Source: JADCRZ01 sp031399065 (lineage in GTDB: Bacteria; Bacteroidota; Bacteroidia; Chitinophagales; Chitinophagaceae). Taken from it: a stretch of DNA of 64,000 nucleotides. The stretch covers positions 97,446-161,445 of the forward strand of contig JANNOM010000050.1 in NCBI GenBank assembly GCA_031399065.1, in the 5' to 3' direction. This document shows, in pieces, positions 54,805 to 64,000 of the stretch. Below the pieces are notes generated by a model. The model saw only the letters and a list, made by a program, of their open reading frames with translations. It ran no database searches and was not told the DNA's origin. A program made the translations under genes and the position numbers. Numbering within the stretch: position 1 is the first letter of the stretch; every line of letters begins with the position of its first letter.

Positions 54805-55668
54805 TTATTTAACCGTCTTTCTGAAATAAGCTATGCTTGCTTTTACATCGGGCACGCTGTTGGTCCAGTTGTATTCATATTCTGCCGATATCATCCCGGA
54901 AAACTTCTGCCGTTTCAATTCGGCGATCACTGCGGCAATATCACATTCACCGCTGCCCCAGGGTACATCATGCGCTTTTTTATTATTCTTTTCGTTCAGG
55001 TCCTTCATATGAGAATGCAGTACATGGCCTTCCAGCTTCTTAAGGCACTCCACCGGGTTAAGACCGGAGCGCAGCCAGTGACCGATATCTGCGCAGGCAC
55101 CCAGGCGTTTGCTTTTCCCATTTATGGCGGCCAGCACTACGTCGGGATTCCAGTAATGAGAAGGTTGCGGGTGATTATGAATGGCTGCATTAATGCTGTA
55201 TTGATCACACAAAGAAGACAACAGATCCAGGTCTTTTTCATCCGGCTCCACCGTGAAAGTCTGTATCCCCATCGCTTTGCCGAATTCAAACAATTGCCGC
55301 CATTCGGCTTCACTTCCGGGCCTTACCACACCATATGCCATGAGGGTAATTCCTTTGGCTTTCAATATCTCCAGCACCTGTGCCCTGGTAGCAGTGTCCA
55401 TTTTATAATCCAATGTACCGGGTGTAGCGGTTCCAATCTTTTGCGAGGGGTATGCTTCCACGTATTCCAGGTCGCAACTATCGATCTTGTCGAGGGCCTG
55501 GGTAAAACTAAACCGGTTGAAGGTATAGGCCTGTGCGCCTAGTTTCCAACCATAAGTAGATTCCGGATAAACTGTTAAAGAGGCATTTTTACTGATTACC
55601 CTGCTGCACGCGCCTGTTCCCAGGATCAGCATCAAAAAAGCAGCAACGGGGTATTTGTTCATTTTCAT
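54805..55668 (-). CDS. Lipoprotein sugar phosphate isomerase/epimerase-like TIM barrel
   Basis: The start at 55668 (MKMNKYPVAAFLMLILGTGA) gives a lipoprotein leader with lipobox GTGAC; 55662 is equally possible. The about 287-residue TIM barrel matches the AP-endonuclease-2 superfamily: LGAQAYTFNRFSFTQALDKI, LEYVEAYPSQ, AIHNHPQPSHYWNPD, GACADIGHWLRSGLNPVECL, HSHMKDLNEK and MISAEYEYNW. The Glu, His and Asp residues are the usual divalent metal ligands. It sits outside the cytoplasm, so the substrate is a free sugar or keto-glycoside, not a sugar phosphate. Confidence 0.82.
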   Translation of the reverse strand: MKMNKYPVAAFLMLILGTGACSRVISKNASLTVYPESTYGWKLGAQAYTFNRFSFTQALDKIDSCDLEYVEAYPSQKIGTATPGTLDYKMDTATRAQVLEILKAKGITLMAYGVVRPGSEAEWRQLFEFGKAMGIQTFTVEPDEKDLDLLSSLCDQYSINAAIHNHPQPSHYWNPDVVLAAINGKSKRLGACADIGHWLRSGLNPVECLKKLEGHVLHSHMKDLNEKNNKKAHDVPWGSGECDIAAVIAELKRQKFSGMISAEYEYNWTNSVPDVKASIAYFRKTVK

Positions 55669-55746
55669 ATAGCCTTTGATTATGTAAATAAACAAATTTT
55701 TCTGGTCAGGGACAAATAAAACAGGCTGGAAGCGTGGTTGGAAGCG

Positions 55747-56682
55747 TTAAAAAAGAGTGGATAGGTACTCGCGGTAGCGGTTAAACAAATGAGCCGCCTG
55801 GGGATAAGCAGACTGCGGACTCATAAAATGGGGAAATTCAAAGGTGATGGCTTTATCGTAACCGGCCTTACGGGCAGCTTCCAGCTTCAGCCGCAGTTTT
55901 TCGAATTTAATGGGCAAAAATTTGATAGGCATGTCGCGGTCGAAGGTTTCGGCGTTTGTCCAGCATGCCAGCCCGTATTTATCTGCCATCATTTTATTAA
56001 CGGCAAAAAAATCGGCCAGTTCGTGGTAGTCAATGTGCCCATCCTGGAAGGCAACCGCATCTACCGCCCCCCGGATACCATCGAAGATATCGTTCCATTC
56101 CTTTTCGTGCTCCAGTAAAGAAACGGCATCTGTCCTGGAAAGTTCGGAAGAGGTTGCCATAACCGCTTTTTTTCCGTCTATCCAGGGGGAGATAAATGTG
56201 GGCAACTGATTGCTTACCTGTTTACATTGCATTCCCAGGGTACGGAAGGCGTCTACTGCGCCTTTGGTTTTTCTGCTAATTTCCATACTAAGATACCAGC
56301 CCTTAAAACTTTTGTAATGCCCGTATTGCTTCCAGGCTTCGTCAATTACAAAACGGTTGATATCCGTTTCGTGCTGCATATTACCAGTATCCCAGTATTT
56401 CCCGCTATCGTATAACCCGAAATAAAACTTTAGTTCCAGTTCGTCCGACAGTTCAAGAAAAAGTTTTACCAGATCTACCGGAGGTTTATAACATCCATGT
56501 GCATTAATCAGATAGTCGGAAGGATAGGTGATAAAGCGGCGATAGCCGCTGCGAATGAGTATCACCGTATTGATCCCGATACTTTTCATGTATTCAAAAT
56601 CGCGGCGCCATTCGACAGCACCCCAGTTCTGGTGGGGTATATCGTGACTGATTTCATCGATAAATGTTCCGGTGATCTTCAT
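55747..56682 (-). CDS. DUF4434 TIM-barrel glycosidase-like protein
   Basis: A 311-residue protein matching DUF4434: ITGTFIDEISHDIPHQNWGA, MKSIGINTVILIRSGYRRF, then FKGWYLSMEIS and KFEKLRLKLEAARKAGYDKA. It has the appearance of a glycoside hydrolase-like TIM barrel (GWYLSMEIS could hold an acidic residue). No signal peptide is seen. It follows susD by about 115 bases in the same direction and precedes the epimerase-like gene. Confidence 0.75.
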   Translation of the reverse strand: MKITGTFIDEISHDIPHQNWGAVEWRRDFEYMKSIGINTVILIRSGYRRFITYPSDYLINAHGCYKPPVDLVKLFLELSDELELKFYFGLYDSGKYWDTGNMQHETDINRFVIDEAWKQYGHYKSFKGWYLSMEISRKTKGAVDAFRTLGMQCKQVSNQLPTFISPWIDGKKAVMATSSELSRTDAVSLLEHEKEWNDIFDGIRGAVDAVAFQDGHIDYHELADFFAVNKMMADKYGLACWTNAETFDRDMPIKFLPIKFEKLRLKLEAARKAGYDKAITFEFPHFMSPQSAYPQAAHLFNRYREYLSTLF

Positions 56683-56765
56683 TGCTGGTTACTGCATCTT
56701 TAATAAAACATCTATCCTCAAAACTAACGGTTATTTATTTCTCTGCCATGCAGTAACTTCCCGTT

Positions 56766-56793
56766 AGTGACGGCAGCCAGAGCTGCCGCCACT
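56766..56793 (-). promoter_or_regulatory. Hairpin between susD and the DUF4434 gene
   Basis: AGTGACGGCAGC and GCTGCCGCCACT form a 12-bp stem with one mismatch around the loop CAGA, directly after the susD stop codon on the reverse strand. It lacks a U-tract, so it more likely sets relative mRNA levels of susCD and downstream genes than terminates strictly. Confidence 0.45.
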
Positions 56794-56798
56794 GTACG

Positions 56799-58571
56799 TT
56801 ACCAATTGGGATTCTGATCAAGGGAACTGTTATCTACGTCACTTTGTGGTAAGGGCAAAAGAATATGCTGATTAACATTAAATATCCTTAATTCCCTTTT
56901 ACTTCTTAAAGCATCTGCATTTGGCCAGCTTACTGGTACGTTATACACCGGATCAAATACGGGTGGCGGTGCGGGTCTGTTGAATACAAGTCCAACCCCG
57001 GGAATTAGCGTCATATTGGAAAGGGGCTGCCCGTATATCTGCGTTGCCATTACCTTAAGTGCATACGCCCCATCGTCCCATCTGCGCATATCCGCTATAT
57101 GTATACCTTCTTCGGCAAATTCGAGGGTTTTTTCCCGGCGTACCAACTGCTTAAGACGGCCCGGGTTGCCCAATACATCGGCAGCCACATCTGGCATACC
57201 TGCTCTTCTTCTTACCCTGTTTACAGGTGTCGCTACATCGCTGGCACTGGAGCCATTCTCCAGTTTCGCTTCTGCGTTCAATAAAAGTATTTCCGCAAAG
57301 CGCATATACACCCATCCCACCCGGTAAGTGTTACCTGCAGTACCGTTTATATCCCTGTCCTGCGCATATTTTTTCCACAGATTGCCTCCACCATTAAGCC
57401 GCGGACCGAAAATATTTACGCTATCCTGGTTGGCAGTAGTCGTTTTTGTAACTACGCCGGTAGTGGTATTATAAGAATATAAAAACTGGTCGTTAGGTGC
57501 AAATACGATACTTGTAAAACCTTGTACGATGGAAGTATCACCGGGAACCATAACGGTTTGCCGCATCCGGGGATCCCTGTTTTGATTGGGCTTAGCCGGA
57601 TCGTACAGAGGAGACTGATCGATCGTTTTTCCATCAATACATTCAAAAAGATCTACCAGAAACTGAGCCGGGAAATGGCTGGACTGGCCACCCTGCGCCC
57701 GCGAACCAAGCACCAGATTCAGATAGTTGTAAGAACCTGCGTCCGCATCCCCGAAAGGATAATAAAACATCACCTCGTTGTTTACATTAGCCGTTTGTCC
57801 GGCTTTCCTAAAGAGGTTCTGGAAAACGGGATTCAGATTATAGGGACCATTTGCTATAATATTGTCTGTCAGAGATATCACTGTAGCATATCTTTCGTCC
57901 AGCATCGCCAGTCTTGCCGCAGTGCCTAGGGCAACCCCTCTACTTACTCTACCTGCCGCGGTTGGCAACCAGTCGAGGCTTGCGGCGGCTTCGTTAAGAT
58001 CGGTCAAAAGAAAATCGATCGTTTCTTTTTTAGGTGTCTTTTTTAAAGAGACCGCATCCTGTTTATCAAGTGGGCTGGTATAAAAAGGCACATCACCATA
58101 AAGCATGATGAGATGCCAGTATGCAAGACCCCTTAATACTTTCGCCTCCGCTCTATAACGATTGTAGTCGGCAGGCGACATAGTAGCCTCCGCCCTGGTC
58201 ATAAAATAAAGCATATTGTTTGCTCTTTGTACTACCTGGTAAAAACCTCCCCAAAGCTCCACTACAGCACCGTTGAGTGAATTATAGGCACCCGATCCTA
58301 TAGTGCCGTTAAGCCCTCTTTCAAGTCCTAACTCAGTATAAAGATCGAGTTTGGAATAGTAAGGAGTAGGATTGGTATACCCCGGACTAATAGTCCGGGC
58401 TCCAAAAGCATTGTAAACACCAGTTAAAGCCTGATTAACCTGTTGCTGATTAAGATAAAAAGCTTCTGACGTAATGGTATCTAATGGCGTACGGTCAAGA
58501 TACTTTTTACAGGAAGTAATACCTGTTATTACTAATAGCAGGCATACTAATCGCAGATAATGTTGTTTCAT
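56799..58571 (-). CDS. SusD/RagB-family nutrient-binding lipoprotein
   Basis: The start at 58571 gives the lipoprotein leader LRLVCLLLVITGITSCKKYL; 10 upstream codons in frame are less likely. In the 590-residue protein the SusD elements are PLDTITSEAFYLNQQQVNQA, EAKVLRGLAYWHLIMLYGDV and, at the end, RELRIFNVNQHILLPLPQSD. It is the partner of the SusC at 58601. Confidence 0.93.
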   Translation of the reverse strand: MKQHYLRLVCLLLVITGITSCKKYLDRTPLDTITSEAFYLNQQQVNQALTGVYNAFGARTISPGYTNPTPYYSKLDLYTELGLERGLNGTIGSGAYNSLNGAVVELWGGFYQVVQRANNMLYFMTRAEATMSPADYNRYRAEAKVLRGLAYWHLIMLYGDVPFYTSPLDKQDAVSLKKTPKKETIDFLLTDLNEAAASLDWLPTAAGRVSRGVALGTAARLAMLDERYATVISLTDNIIANGPYNLNPVFQNLFRKAGQTANVNNEVMFYYPFGDADAGSYNYLNLVLGSRAQGGQSSHFPAQFLVDLFECIDGKTIDQSPLYDPAKPNQNRDPRMRQTVMVPGDTSIVQGFTSIVFAPNDQFLYSYNTTTGVVTKTTTANQDSVNIFGPRLNGGGNLWKKYAQDRDINGTAGNTYRVGWVYMRFAEILLLNAEAKLENGSSASDVATPVNRVRRRAGMPDVAADVLGNPGRLKQLVRREKTLEFAEEGIHIADMRRWDDGAYALKVMATQIYGQPLSNMTLIPGVGLVFNRPAPPPVFDPVYNVPVSWPNADALRSKRELRIFNVNQHILLPLPQSDVDNSSLDQNPNW

Positions 58572-58600
58572 ATATAAATTTTGTATTACTGGTAATTTCA

Positions 58601-61600
58601 CTAAAATCTGACATTGACTCCCAGCGTGGCAGTTCTCATTATTGGGTAAAATGCACCATTGTTATTGTTGATCTCCGGATCAAATCCCTGCTCATAACTG
58701 GAAAAAGTAAATGGATTTACCACGCTCGCATAAATCCTGAACTGCTGCAGTTTTGTTTTCTGCATTATGTTTTTACCAATATTGTAGCCAAGTGTTATGT
58801 TTTTAACACGCATAAACGCACCATTTCTGAGCCAGTAAGTAGATTGAATATAATTCTGGTTACCGCCGGAATACAATCGAGGATATTTGGCGTCCGGATT
58901 ATCAGGAGTCCACCGATCAAGTACACTTTCAAACCCTGAAGCTATCCAGTTACCCGCGTTAAAAGGTTCTACACCTATACCCGAAATATAATTATCTCTT
59001 TTACCAACTCCATATAAAAATACATTCAGGTCAAAATTCTTAAACGACAAGCCAGTATTAAGGCTGTATTCATACCGGGGAAAGTTATTACCGGTAATTC
59101 TTCTATCGGCCGCATTTATTTGTCCATTCTTATCTGCATCCACATATTTTATATCGCCTGCCCCGGTTACCCTGTTTCCATTGGCAGGTGAATTAAAATT
59201 CTCTCCTGTCTGGTATAAGCCGTCTGTCTGGTAAAGATTATACGATTCAACGGAATTACCTTCTCTGGAAATGAGTATATTGCTAAATACATCTCCACCG
59301 GGTAAGGCAAGTATTTTATTGGTAACATCCGATAAATTGGCAGTAATATTATAATTGAACTGCCCGATCCTGTTCTTATAGTTTGCTGAAAACTCCCAGC
59401 CCTTGTTAATCATTTTGCCCAGGTTACGGGGAACCGAATTGGTACCCGAAGAAAACCCATCTAGTAATAAGAGCGGCAAGTCGACGATCATATCACTGAT
59501 TCGCTTCTCATAATAATCAAATGTAACATTCAGCTTATTTTTAAAGAAAGCAAGATCAACACCAATATTACGTTGATTGGATGTTTCCCATGAAAGATTC
59601 ACATTTGGAACATTGGCTAAAGAAAACCCTCTTTCCAGCACGTTGTTGAAATAATAGGCCGTTCCGGGATCGAGCCTGGCAGCAAAAGGATACGACACGC
59701 CACCCACTATTTCCTGGTTTCCTAAAGTTCCATAGGAAATCCTGAGTTTGGCAAAATCCAATTTATCGAACGACTCCATGAAATCTTCCCTGGTTATGAT
59801 CCATCCCGCAGAAATACCCCCAAAACCTCCCCACTGTTTATCAGTGATCCTGGCAAATCTGGAAGCACCATCGTAACGGCCCGTAAGCTCCAGCAGGTAC
59901 TTTTCATTAAAATCATAATTTATTCTTCCAAAAAAGCCTGCCAGGGCTGTCTCAGAAGCACTTCCACCAACCTGCGGCATACTTGCCGACGTGGCGAGGT
60001 TCAGGTATGGCCTGTCAGGATATTGTAAACCATAACGAGTTGCTGTTACACTTTCAGACCGGGTATTTAATCCCTGAAATCCTGTCTGCACTTTAAAGTG
60101 ATGATCATTGGCCAATGACCATGAGTAGGTCGCAGAACCATAATACTGATTAGACAGTCCCTTGTTAAAGCCATAAGTAAGTGCCGAGTCGAGAATACCC
60201 GCCTTTCCCGAGGCAACCAAAGTGGACGTAGCCGGGTTGGCTACATAAATATCGTACGTTCTTCCGGCGTTTACAATTTGCGTATTGGATGTCCTGTTGA
60301 CAAACGCTCCCTCCAGAATAAAATTCTTAAATACTTCGGCCCTCAACGAAAACCGCATGGACAATGTAGGCGTTTCCGTTTTTGCGGTTCCGGAAGACTC
60401 CGCGGCACCTATCGGATTAATGGAATTGGACTGACCCGCATTGCCGTACTTTCCTTCTTCAAATTTTGAAGGGAAAAATCTGGCCATAGTGATAGCCCGC
60501 TGAATGATCTCATTCGGGCTTAAACTACTTGGGATAATATTGGTGGCTTTGGTGTAATAGATATCGGTAGAAAATTTGATCTTACTGGTGATATTAATAT
60601 CACTGTTCATCCTCAGATCGTACTTGGTAAAACGGTTGTTGACGATAAGTCCTTGCTGATCCAGGTACGTTCCCGAAGCAAGGTAAGAAGCTTTATCTGA
60701 CCCTCCGCTTACTATTAGGTTGTGATTCTGAAGAATCCCCGTGTTTTGAAAAATAGCGTCTTTCCAGTCGGTATCGTATACAGTAAAATTATCGGCGGGA
60801 GTAGTCCGGTATTGATCAATAAGCGTCTGGGCATAAGGCAAAACGGTTGAACCCGTGTTACTGACTGCTTCATTATTCAGGATCATATTATCGACCGAGG
60901 ATAATGTCTTAGGCATATTGGTAGGGTCCTGCCTGGATACGAAACTGTTATAAGCAAGCGATGTTTTACCCGATTGCCCCCTTTTGGTTTTCACCAGTAT
61001 AACGCCATTGGTGCCTCTTACTCCGTACACGGCCGTAGAAGCGGCATCTTTTAATATGGAGATGCTTTCGATAATGTTTGGATCGATATCGTTCAAACTA
61101 CCCGCTTCAGCACCATCAATTACGATAAGGGGGGCCCTGCTCCCGCTAACGGAGCCAATGCCTCTTATATTAATGGTACCACCATCCGCGCCCGGCTGAC
61201 CTGAACCCTGCCTGACCGTAAGTCCGGGAGCAAAACCCTGCAGGGCCATACTGGTGGCAGCGATCGGCCTGTTCATCAGTTCGCTGCCTTTTATTTCTGA
61301 AACGGCGGCCGTGATGTTCGATCGCTTTTGCGTTCCATAACCCACTACCACAATGTCGTCCAGGGCTTTTGAATCGCGCGTAAGGTTGATGCTGAGCGAT
61401 AAGCCTGCACCCACCCGCAGCTCCCTGGTGGCATAACCAATCACCGAAAATACAAGTATTGTATTTTCATTTTCCTTTGTAATGGTGTAATTACCTTCCG
61501 AATTGGTGGTGGTTCCTTTAGTCGTTCCTTTGATGGTGACCGACACGTTGGGAACACCCTGCCGGGTAGCTTCATCCAGTACCGTTCCGTTAACGGTCTG

Positions 61601-61687
61601 CTGGCTACATGCTACCGTGCCGCCGAAGATCACCAGTAAAAAAGTGATCGCACTTCTTAAATGATAATGAGGAGTGAACGTTCTCAT
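58601..61687 (-). CDS. SusC/RagA TonB-dependent receptor (no STN domain)
   Basis: The start at 61687 (MRTFTPHYHLRSAITFLLVI) gives the best signal peptide. The 1028-residue protein has a carboxypeptidase-regulatory-like domain (about 33-110), the DDIVVVGYGTQKRSNITAAV link, a plug (GFAPGLTVRQGSGQPGADGG) and a barrel ending ATLGVNVRF. It lacks the STN domain of the other SusC, so it is not FecR/sigma-controlled; a ROK gene upstream is the likelier regulator. Confidence 0.93.
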   Translation of the reverse strand: MRTFTPHYHLRSAITFLLVIFGGTVACSQQTVNGTVLDEATRQGVPNVSVTIKGTTKGTTTNSEGNYTITKENENTILVFSVIGYATRELRVGAGLSLSINLTRDSKALDDIVVVGYGTQKRSNITAAVSEIKGSELMNRPIAATSMALQGFAPGLTVRQGSGQPGADGGTINIRGIGSVSGSRAPLIVIDGAEAGSLNDIDPNIIESISILKDAASTAVYGVRGTNGVILVKTKRGQSGKTSLAYNSFVSRQDPTNMPKTLSSVDNMILNNEAVSNTGSTVLPYAQTLIDQYRTTPADNFTVYDTDWKDAIFQNTGILQNHNLIVSGGSDKASYLASGTYLDQQGLIVNNRFTKYDLRMNSDINITSKIKFSTDIYYTKATNIIPSSLSPNEIIQRAITMARFFPSKFEEGKYGNAGQSNSINPIGAAESSGTAKTETPTLSMRFSLRAEVFKNFILEGAFVNRTSNTQIVNAGRTYDIYVANPATSTLVASGKAGILDSALTYGFNKGLSNQYYGSATYSWSLANDHHFKVQTGFQGLNTRSESVTATRYGLQYPDRPYLNLATSASMPQVGGSASETALAGFFGRINYDFNEKYLLELTGRYDGASRFARITDKQWGGFGGISAGWIITREDFMESFDKLDFAKLRISYGTLGNQEIVGGVSYPFAARLDPGTAYYFNNVLERGFSLANVPNVNLSWETSNQRNIGVDLAFFKNKLNVTFDYYEKRISDMIVDLPLLLLDGFSSGTNSVPRNLGKMINKGWEFSANYKNRIGQFNYNITANLSDVTNKILALPGGDVFSNILISREGNSVESYNLYQTDGLYQTGENFNSPANGNRVTGAGDIKYVDADKNGQINAADRRITGNNFPRYEYSLNTGLSFKNFDLNVFLYGVGKRDNYISGIGVEPFNAGNWIASGFESVLDRWTPDNPDAKYPRLYSGGNQNYIQSTYWLRNGAFMRVKNITLGYNIGKNIMQKTKLQQFRIYASVVNPFTFSSYEQGFDPEINNNNGAFYPIMRTATLGVNVRF

Positions 61688-61859
61688 AATTGCAGGCAAT
61701 TGTTTAAGTTATAAATGTCAATTCGCTTTGGCTCTTGTAAATTCAATTACAGTATAAATATACTTATTTTAACAAAAAATACATAAACTTTATAAAATAT
61801 TTTATTTATTGATAAAAAGCATATTGTTCCTTTATCTGTAGGCATTGGCTTTCAGTATA

Positions 61860-63740
61860 TCATTCCGGGTATAGTGGCTGACTGAAGGGAAGAAATAATT
61901 TGTCGGTGGCAAGGATCAGTTGTTTGATAGTCCATACGTCGCTACGTTTCGAATGTACCGGAAAAATATCCTTTTTCACCAGGTATCCAAAGGGGTCGGC
62001 CCTGGTAATCTTTTTAATGCCTGTACGCTTATACCTGATCTGCATTAAAGCAGCGGCTATATCGCCTGCAGTTACGGTAACGCTGCTACCTGCTGCGCGG
62101 CTCCACCCCGGGCTGATCCTGCCCAGAATGGTATTGAGCAGAGCGGTATTTATAATAGAATCAGGATAACAATACATTTCATTGGCCCAGCCATTTACTT
62201 TAAACTCAGGCCTTATCCAGCCCATGGCACAGGCGTGCTGCATGGAAGTAAAAAAAGAATCCTGCGGCAGCATATCAACCACAGGATATATATATGCGCC
62301 ACTGCGCAACAGTTGGTCCTGCAGTTGCCGTATGTTGATACGACGAGGCGGAATTCTTTTCACTACCGCCATGGCAGCGGCCGCTCCCGCTGCCTGTCCT
62401 ATACATAACACGATGGGCTGTAACCGGCTGCTGCCGTTTACCATGTGAGATACTGAAATACTTTTCTCAGCCACCAGCAAGCCATCCACCTTCTCCGGTA
62501 CGAGTGATCCGTAGGGAATTGTAAAAGGAGGAATCTTATAGTAGCCGGCCTCCGTTATGCCAGCCGGGTTTTTTTTATGGTGATGATCAAGCGGGTAATT
62601 TCCCACCGCTATCCCCTGCCGGTACAACCTGGGCCCGCTGATATTATAACTATCTGCCAGATCGTTCTCGGTCAAAAAACTAAGCCCTTTCACCCGGCGG
62701 CTTTCACGGTGATAGGCAATCCAGGGAAGACTGTCGCTGGTCCCGAATTCATCCGATAAACCCAGCCTGTCGAAGCCGAGTTTAGTTTGCAGAAGGTACA
62801 CGAAAGCAAGTGTTGTCTCTTTTGCTTTTATTAACGCCTGCTTTCTCTCCGTATTTGAAAGGCCGATGATATTCAGGTAGGTATCATTCCCTTTCTCCGG
62901 CCAGTTAATCATATACTTCCCGTTAGGCAGTTTACCATATGTTATCATTCTGCCGGCATCGTGCGTGGCATTACCGGGACTCTCGCAGTTTTCCTTACAG
63001 GTGCAATCGAACTGCGATAAGTCGAAACCGTCAGGCAGCTTTACACGTGGTGCTTTTCCTGCACCGTAATCCTTCAATATGGCCGAATAGGTAAGATCCT
63101 GGATATTGGCTTCATCCACTTTTTCTACGGCATTGCTTTCGCCGGATTCCGATCGGGCATCCTGCCCCACCCGGTAAGCGCATCCTGCCATAGCCATAAC
63201 ATCTCCCAGTTCCGTAGCATCTATGGTAATACCGGCATTTATTTCAAGTCTTTCTTTACGTTCATTTTCAAAAACAACACCGGTTACCTTCTGCTTTTTC
63301 TTCCGCACTTCAACAGGGTAAAAACCGTGAAAGCGACGGAGATTGGGCAGTTTATCCGCCATTTCCTGGAAGATAGCATTACCCACCACCGGTTCAAACT
63401 GTGTGTTGCTTACCCACCCGGTGGCCAATTTTTGCGGGCCTCCATAATGATCGTACAGCCGCTGGCGAAATTCGCCCCAGATACCGGACGGAAGTTTATG
63501 ATTACCATCTGTTGCACTCACCCCTGCTGCCGTAAGCATGCCTCCCAGCCAGGGTGTTTCTTCCACCAGTATCACACTCACATCCATGCGGGCCGCCTGC
63601 AATGCAGCAGCAATACCGGATGCCCCGCCGCCCGCCACGAGTACCTGTGTAGTATAAGTATTCCTGGTTACCGGCTGCGCAACGATAACCATACTTATTA
63701 GGAAACAACTAAATACTAATAATATTTCCGGCTTCACCAT
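61860..63740 (-). CDS. Exported FAD-dependent oxidoreductase (FAD_oxidored family)
   Basis: The 626-residue protein has a signal peptide (ILLVFSCFLISMVIVAQP), an FAD Rossmann motif (QVLVAGGGASGIAAALQAAR) and further family text: TPWLGGMLTAAGVSATDGNH, GITIDATELGDVMAMAGCAY, then LVAEKSISVSHMVNGSSRLQ and CIGQAAGAAAAMAV. Proteins of this kind often sit in sugar loci and are sometimes labelled xanthan lyase-like, but they are flavoenzymes of unknown substrate. It lies 30 bases after the ROK gene and 172 bases before susC. Confidence 0.85.
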   Translation of the reverse strand: MVKPEILLVFSCFLISMVIVAQPVTRNTYTTQVLVAGGGASGIAAALQAARMDVSVILVEETPWLGGMLTAAGVSATDGNHKLPSGIWGEFRQRLYDHYGGPQKLATGWVSNTQFEPVVGNAIFQEMADKLPNLRRFHGFYPVEVRKKKQKVTGVVFENERKERLEINAGITIDATELGDVMAMAGCAYRVGQDARSESGESNAVEKVDEANIQDLTYSAILKDYGAGKAPRVKLPDGFDLSQFDCTCKENCESPGNATHDAGRMITYGKLPNGKYMINWPEKGNDTYLNIIGLSNTERKQALIKAKETTLAFVYLLQTKLGFDRLGLSDEFGTSDSLPWIAYHRESRRVKGLSFLTENDLADSYNISGPRLYRQGIAVGNYPLDHHHKKNPAGITEAGYYKIPPFTIPYGSLVPEKVDGLLVAEKSISVSHMVNGSSRLQPIVLCIGQAAGAAAAMAVVKRIPPRRINIRQLQDQLLRSGAYIYPVVDMLPQDSFFTSMQHACAMGWIRPEFKVNGWANEMYCYPDSIINTALLNTILGRISPGWSRAAGSSVTVTAGDIAAALMQIRYKRTGIKKITRADPFGYLVKKDIFPVHSKRSDVWTIKQLILATDKLFLPFSQPLYPE

Positions 63741-63770
63741 GTTTGCTTTATAATTTTTGCTGCAACTGTT

Positions 63771-64000
63771 TTATTTACCGTTATTTTCCTCTTTAAACAT
63801 TTTATCGAATACCATGGCAAATGCCCCGAGCATGGCAGCTTTATCTCCCAATTCGGATACCTTCACTTCGCAGTCGGCCACCAGTTGAGGCAAGCCGTGC
63901 AGGCTCAGGCCCTTTATAATGGAATACTTCTGGTAATCGCCCACGACGGTAAAGCTGCCTCCGATCACTATCAGTTCGGGATTGAGTACATCCACGAAAG
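63771..64000 (-). CDS. ROK-family protein, C-terminal part (runs off the right edge)
   Basis: Only the last 76 or so residues are present: FVDVLNPELIVIGGSFTVVG, LSLHGLPQLVADCEVKVSEL and GDKAAMLGAFAMVF. LNPExIVIGG and AAMLGA are the standard ROK C-terminus. It heads the second sugar locus and could be its regulator or a sugar kinase; the N-terminus that would decide is outside the window. Confidence 0.8.
   Translation of the reverse strand, partial: FVDVLNPELIVIGGSFTVVGDYQKYSIIKGLSLHGLPQLVADCEVKVSELGDKAAMLGAFAMVFDKMFKEENNGK

Noticed and set aside
1..64000. tRNA, rRNA, CRISPR array, prophage or integrative element
   Set aside because: No cloverleaf-like or rRNA sequence, no regular spacer-repeat pattern, and no integrase or phage structural set was seen.

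Overview
The window looks like chromosomal DNA of a member of the Bacteroidota, most likely a soil- or plant-associated relative of the Chitinophagaceae. Three things point there: several SusC/SusD pairs, many secreted proteins ending in type IX secretion (T9SS) sorting domains, and -7 promoter boxes of the form TAnnTTTG. No rRNA, tRNA, CRISPR array or intact insertion sequence was recognised.

Region 1 (1-6.8 kb): the 5' end of a SusC-like receptor faces a ROK-family regulator. Then come a secreted fibre-like protein split by one in-frame stop codon, a T9SS cargo protein, and a reverse-strand set with a Crp/Fnr regulator, an outer-membrane protein and a metallo-beta-lactamase-fold hydrolase. 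Region 2 (7-11 kb): small membrane proteins and lipoproteins around a TetR regulator. Near-identical 18-bp palindromes lie before the tetR gene and before the membrane-protein gene that follows it. Region 3 (11.2-16.4 kb): a copper-handling cluster with an AraC regulator carrying a CxxC metal-binding-like N-terminus, an HMA-MauE membrane protein, a His-rich small protein, a DUF3347 protein, what looks like the collapsed remnant of a copper P-type ATPase, and a large multicopper oxidase with an extra C-terminal domain.

Region 4 (16.4-38 kb): an AraC/GyrI regulator, an MGMT-like protein and a GAF protein, then a polysaccharide utilisation locus. The locus holds a GH92-type enzyme, three giant secreted modular enzymes with shared C-terminal modules and T9SS tails, a membrane-anchored sensor-like protein, and SusD, SusC, FecR anti-sigma and ECF sigma. 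Two of the modular genes share about 1.6 kb of nearly identical DNA as a direct repeat. Region 5 (38-52.5 kb): a decayed FAD monooxygenase, a parvulin, small envelope proteins, a sensor kinase broken by a frameshift next to an intact LuxR-type response regulator, a metallophosphoesterase, an OmpA/BON/SH3 envelope operon, a PQQ-type sugar dehydrogenase with a T9SS tail, an SDR/TetR pair, a Crp regulator and an SRPBCC protein.

Region 6 (52.5-64 kb): a second sugar locus, all on the reverse strand, reading ROK, FAD oxidoreductase, SusC, SusD, DUF4434, lipoprotein sugar isomerase/epimerase-like TIM barrel, Tat-type small dehydrogenase subunit, GMC oxidoreductase. This set suggests periplasmic oxidative attack on glycosides (for example via 3-keto-sugars) in place of simple hydrolysis. 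It is the best candidate in the window for an incompletely described system. Four genes appear broken in one window (fibre protein, P-type ATPase, monooxygenase, sensor kinase), which suggests either recent decay or some sequencing error.
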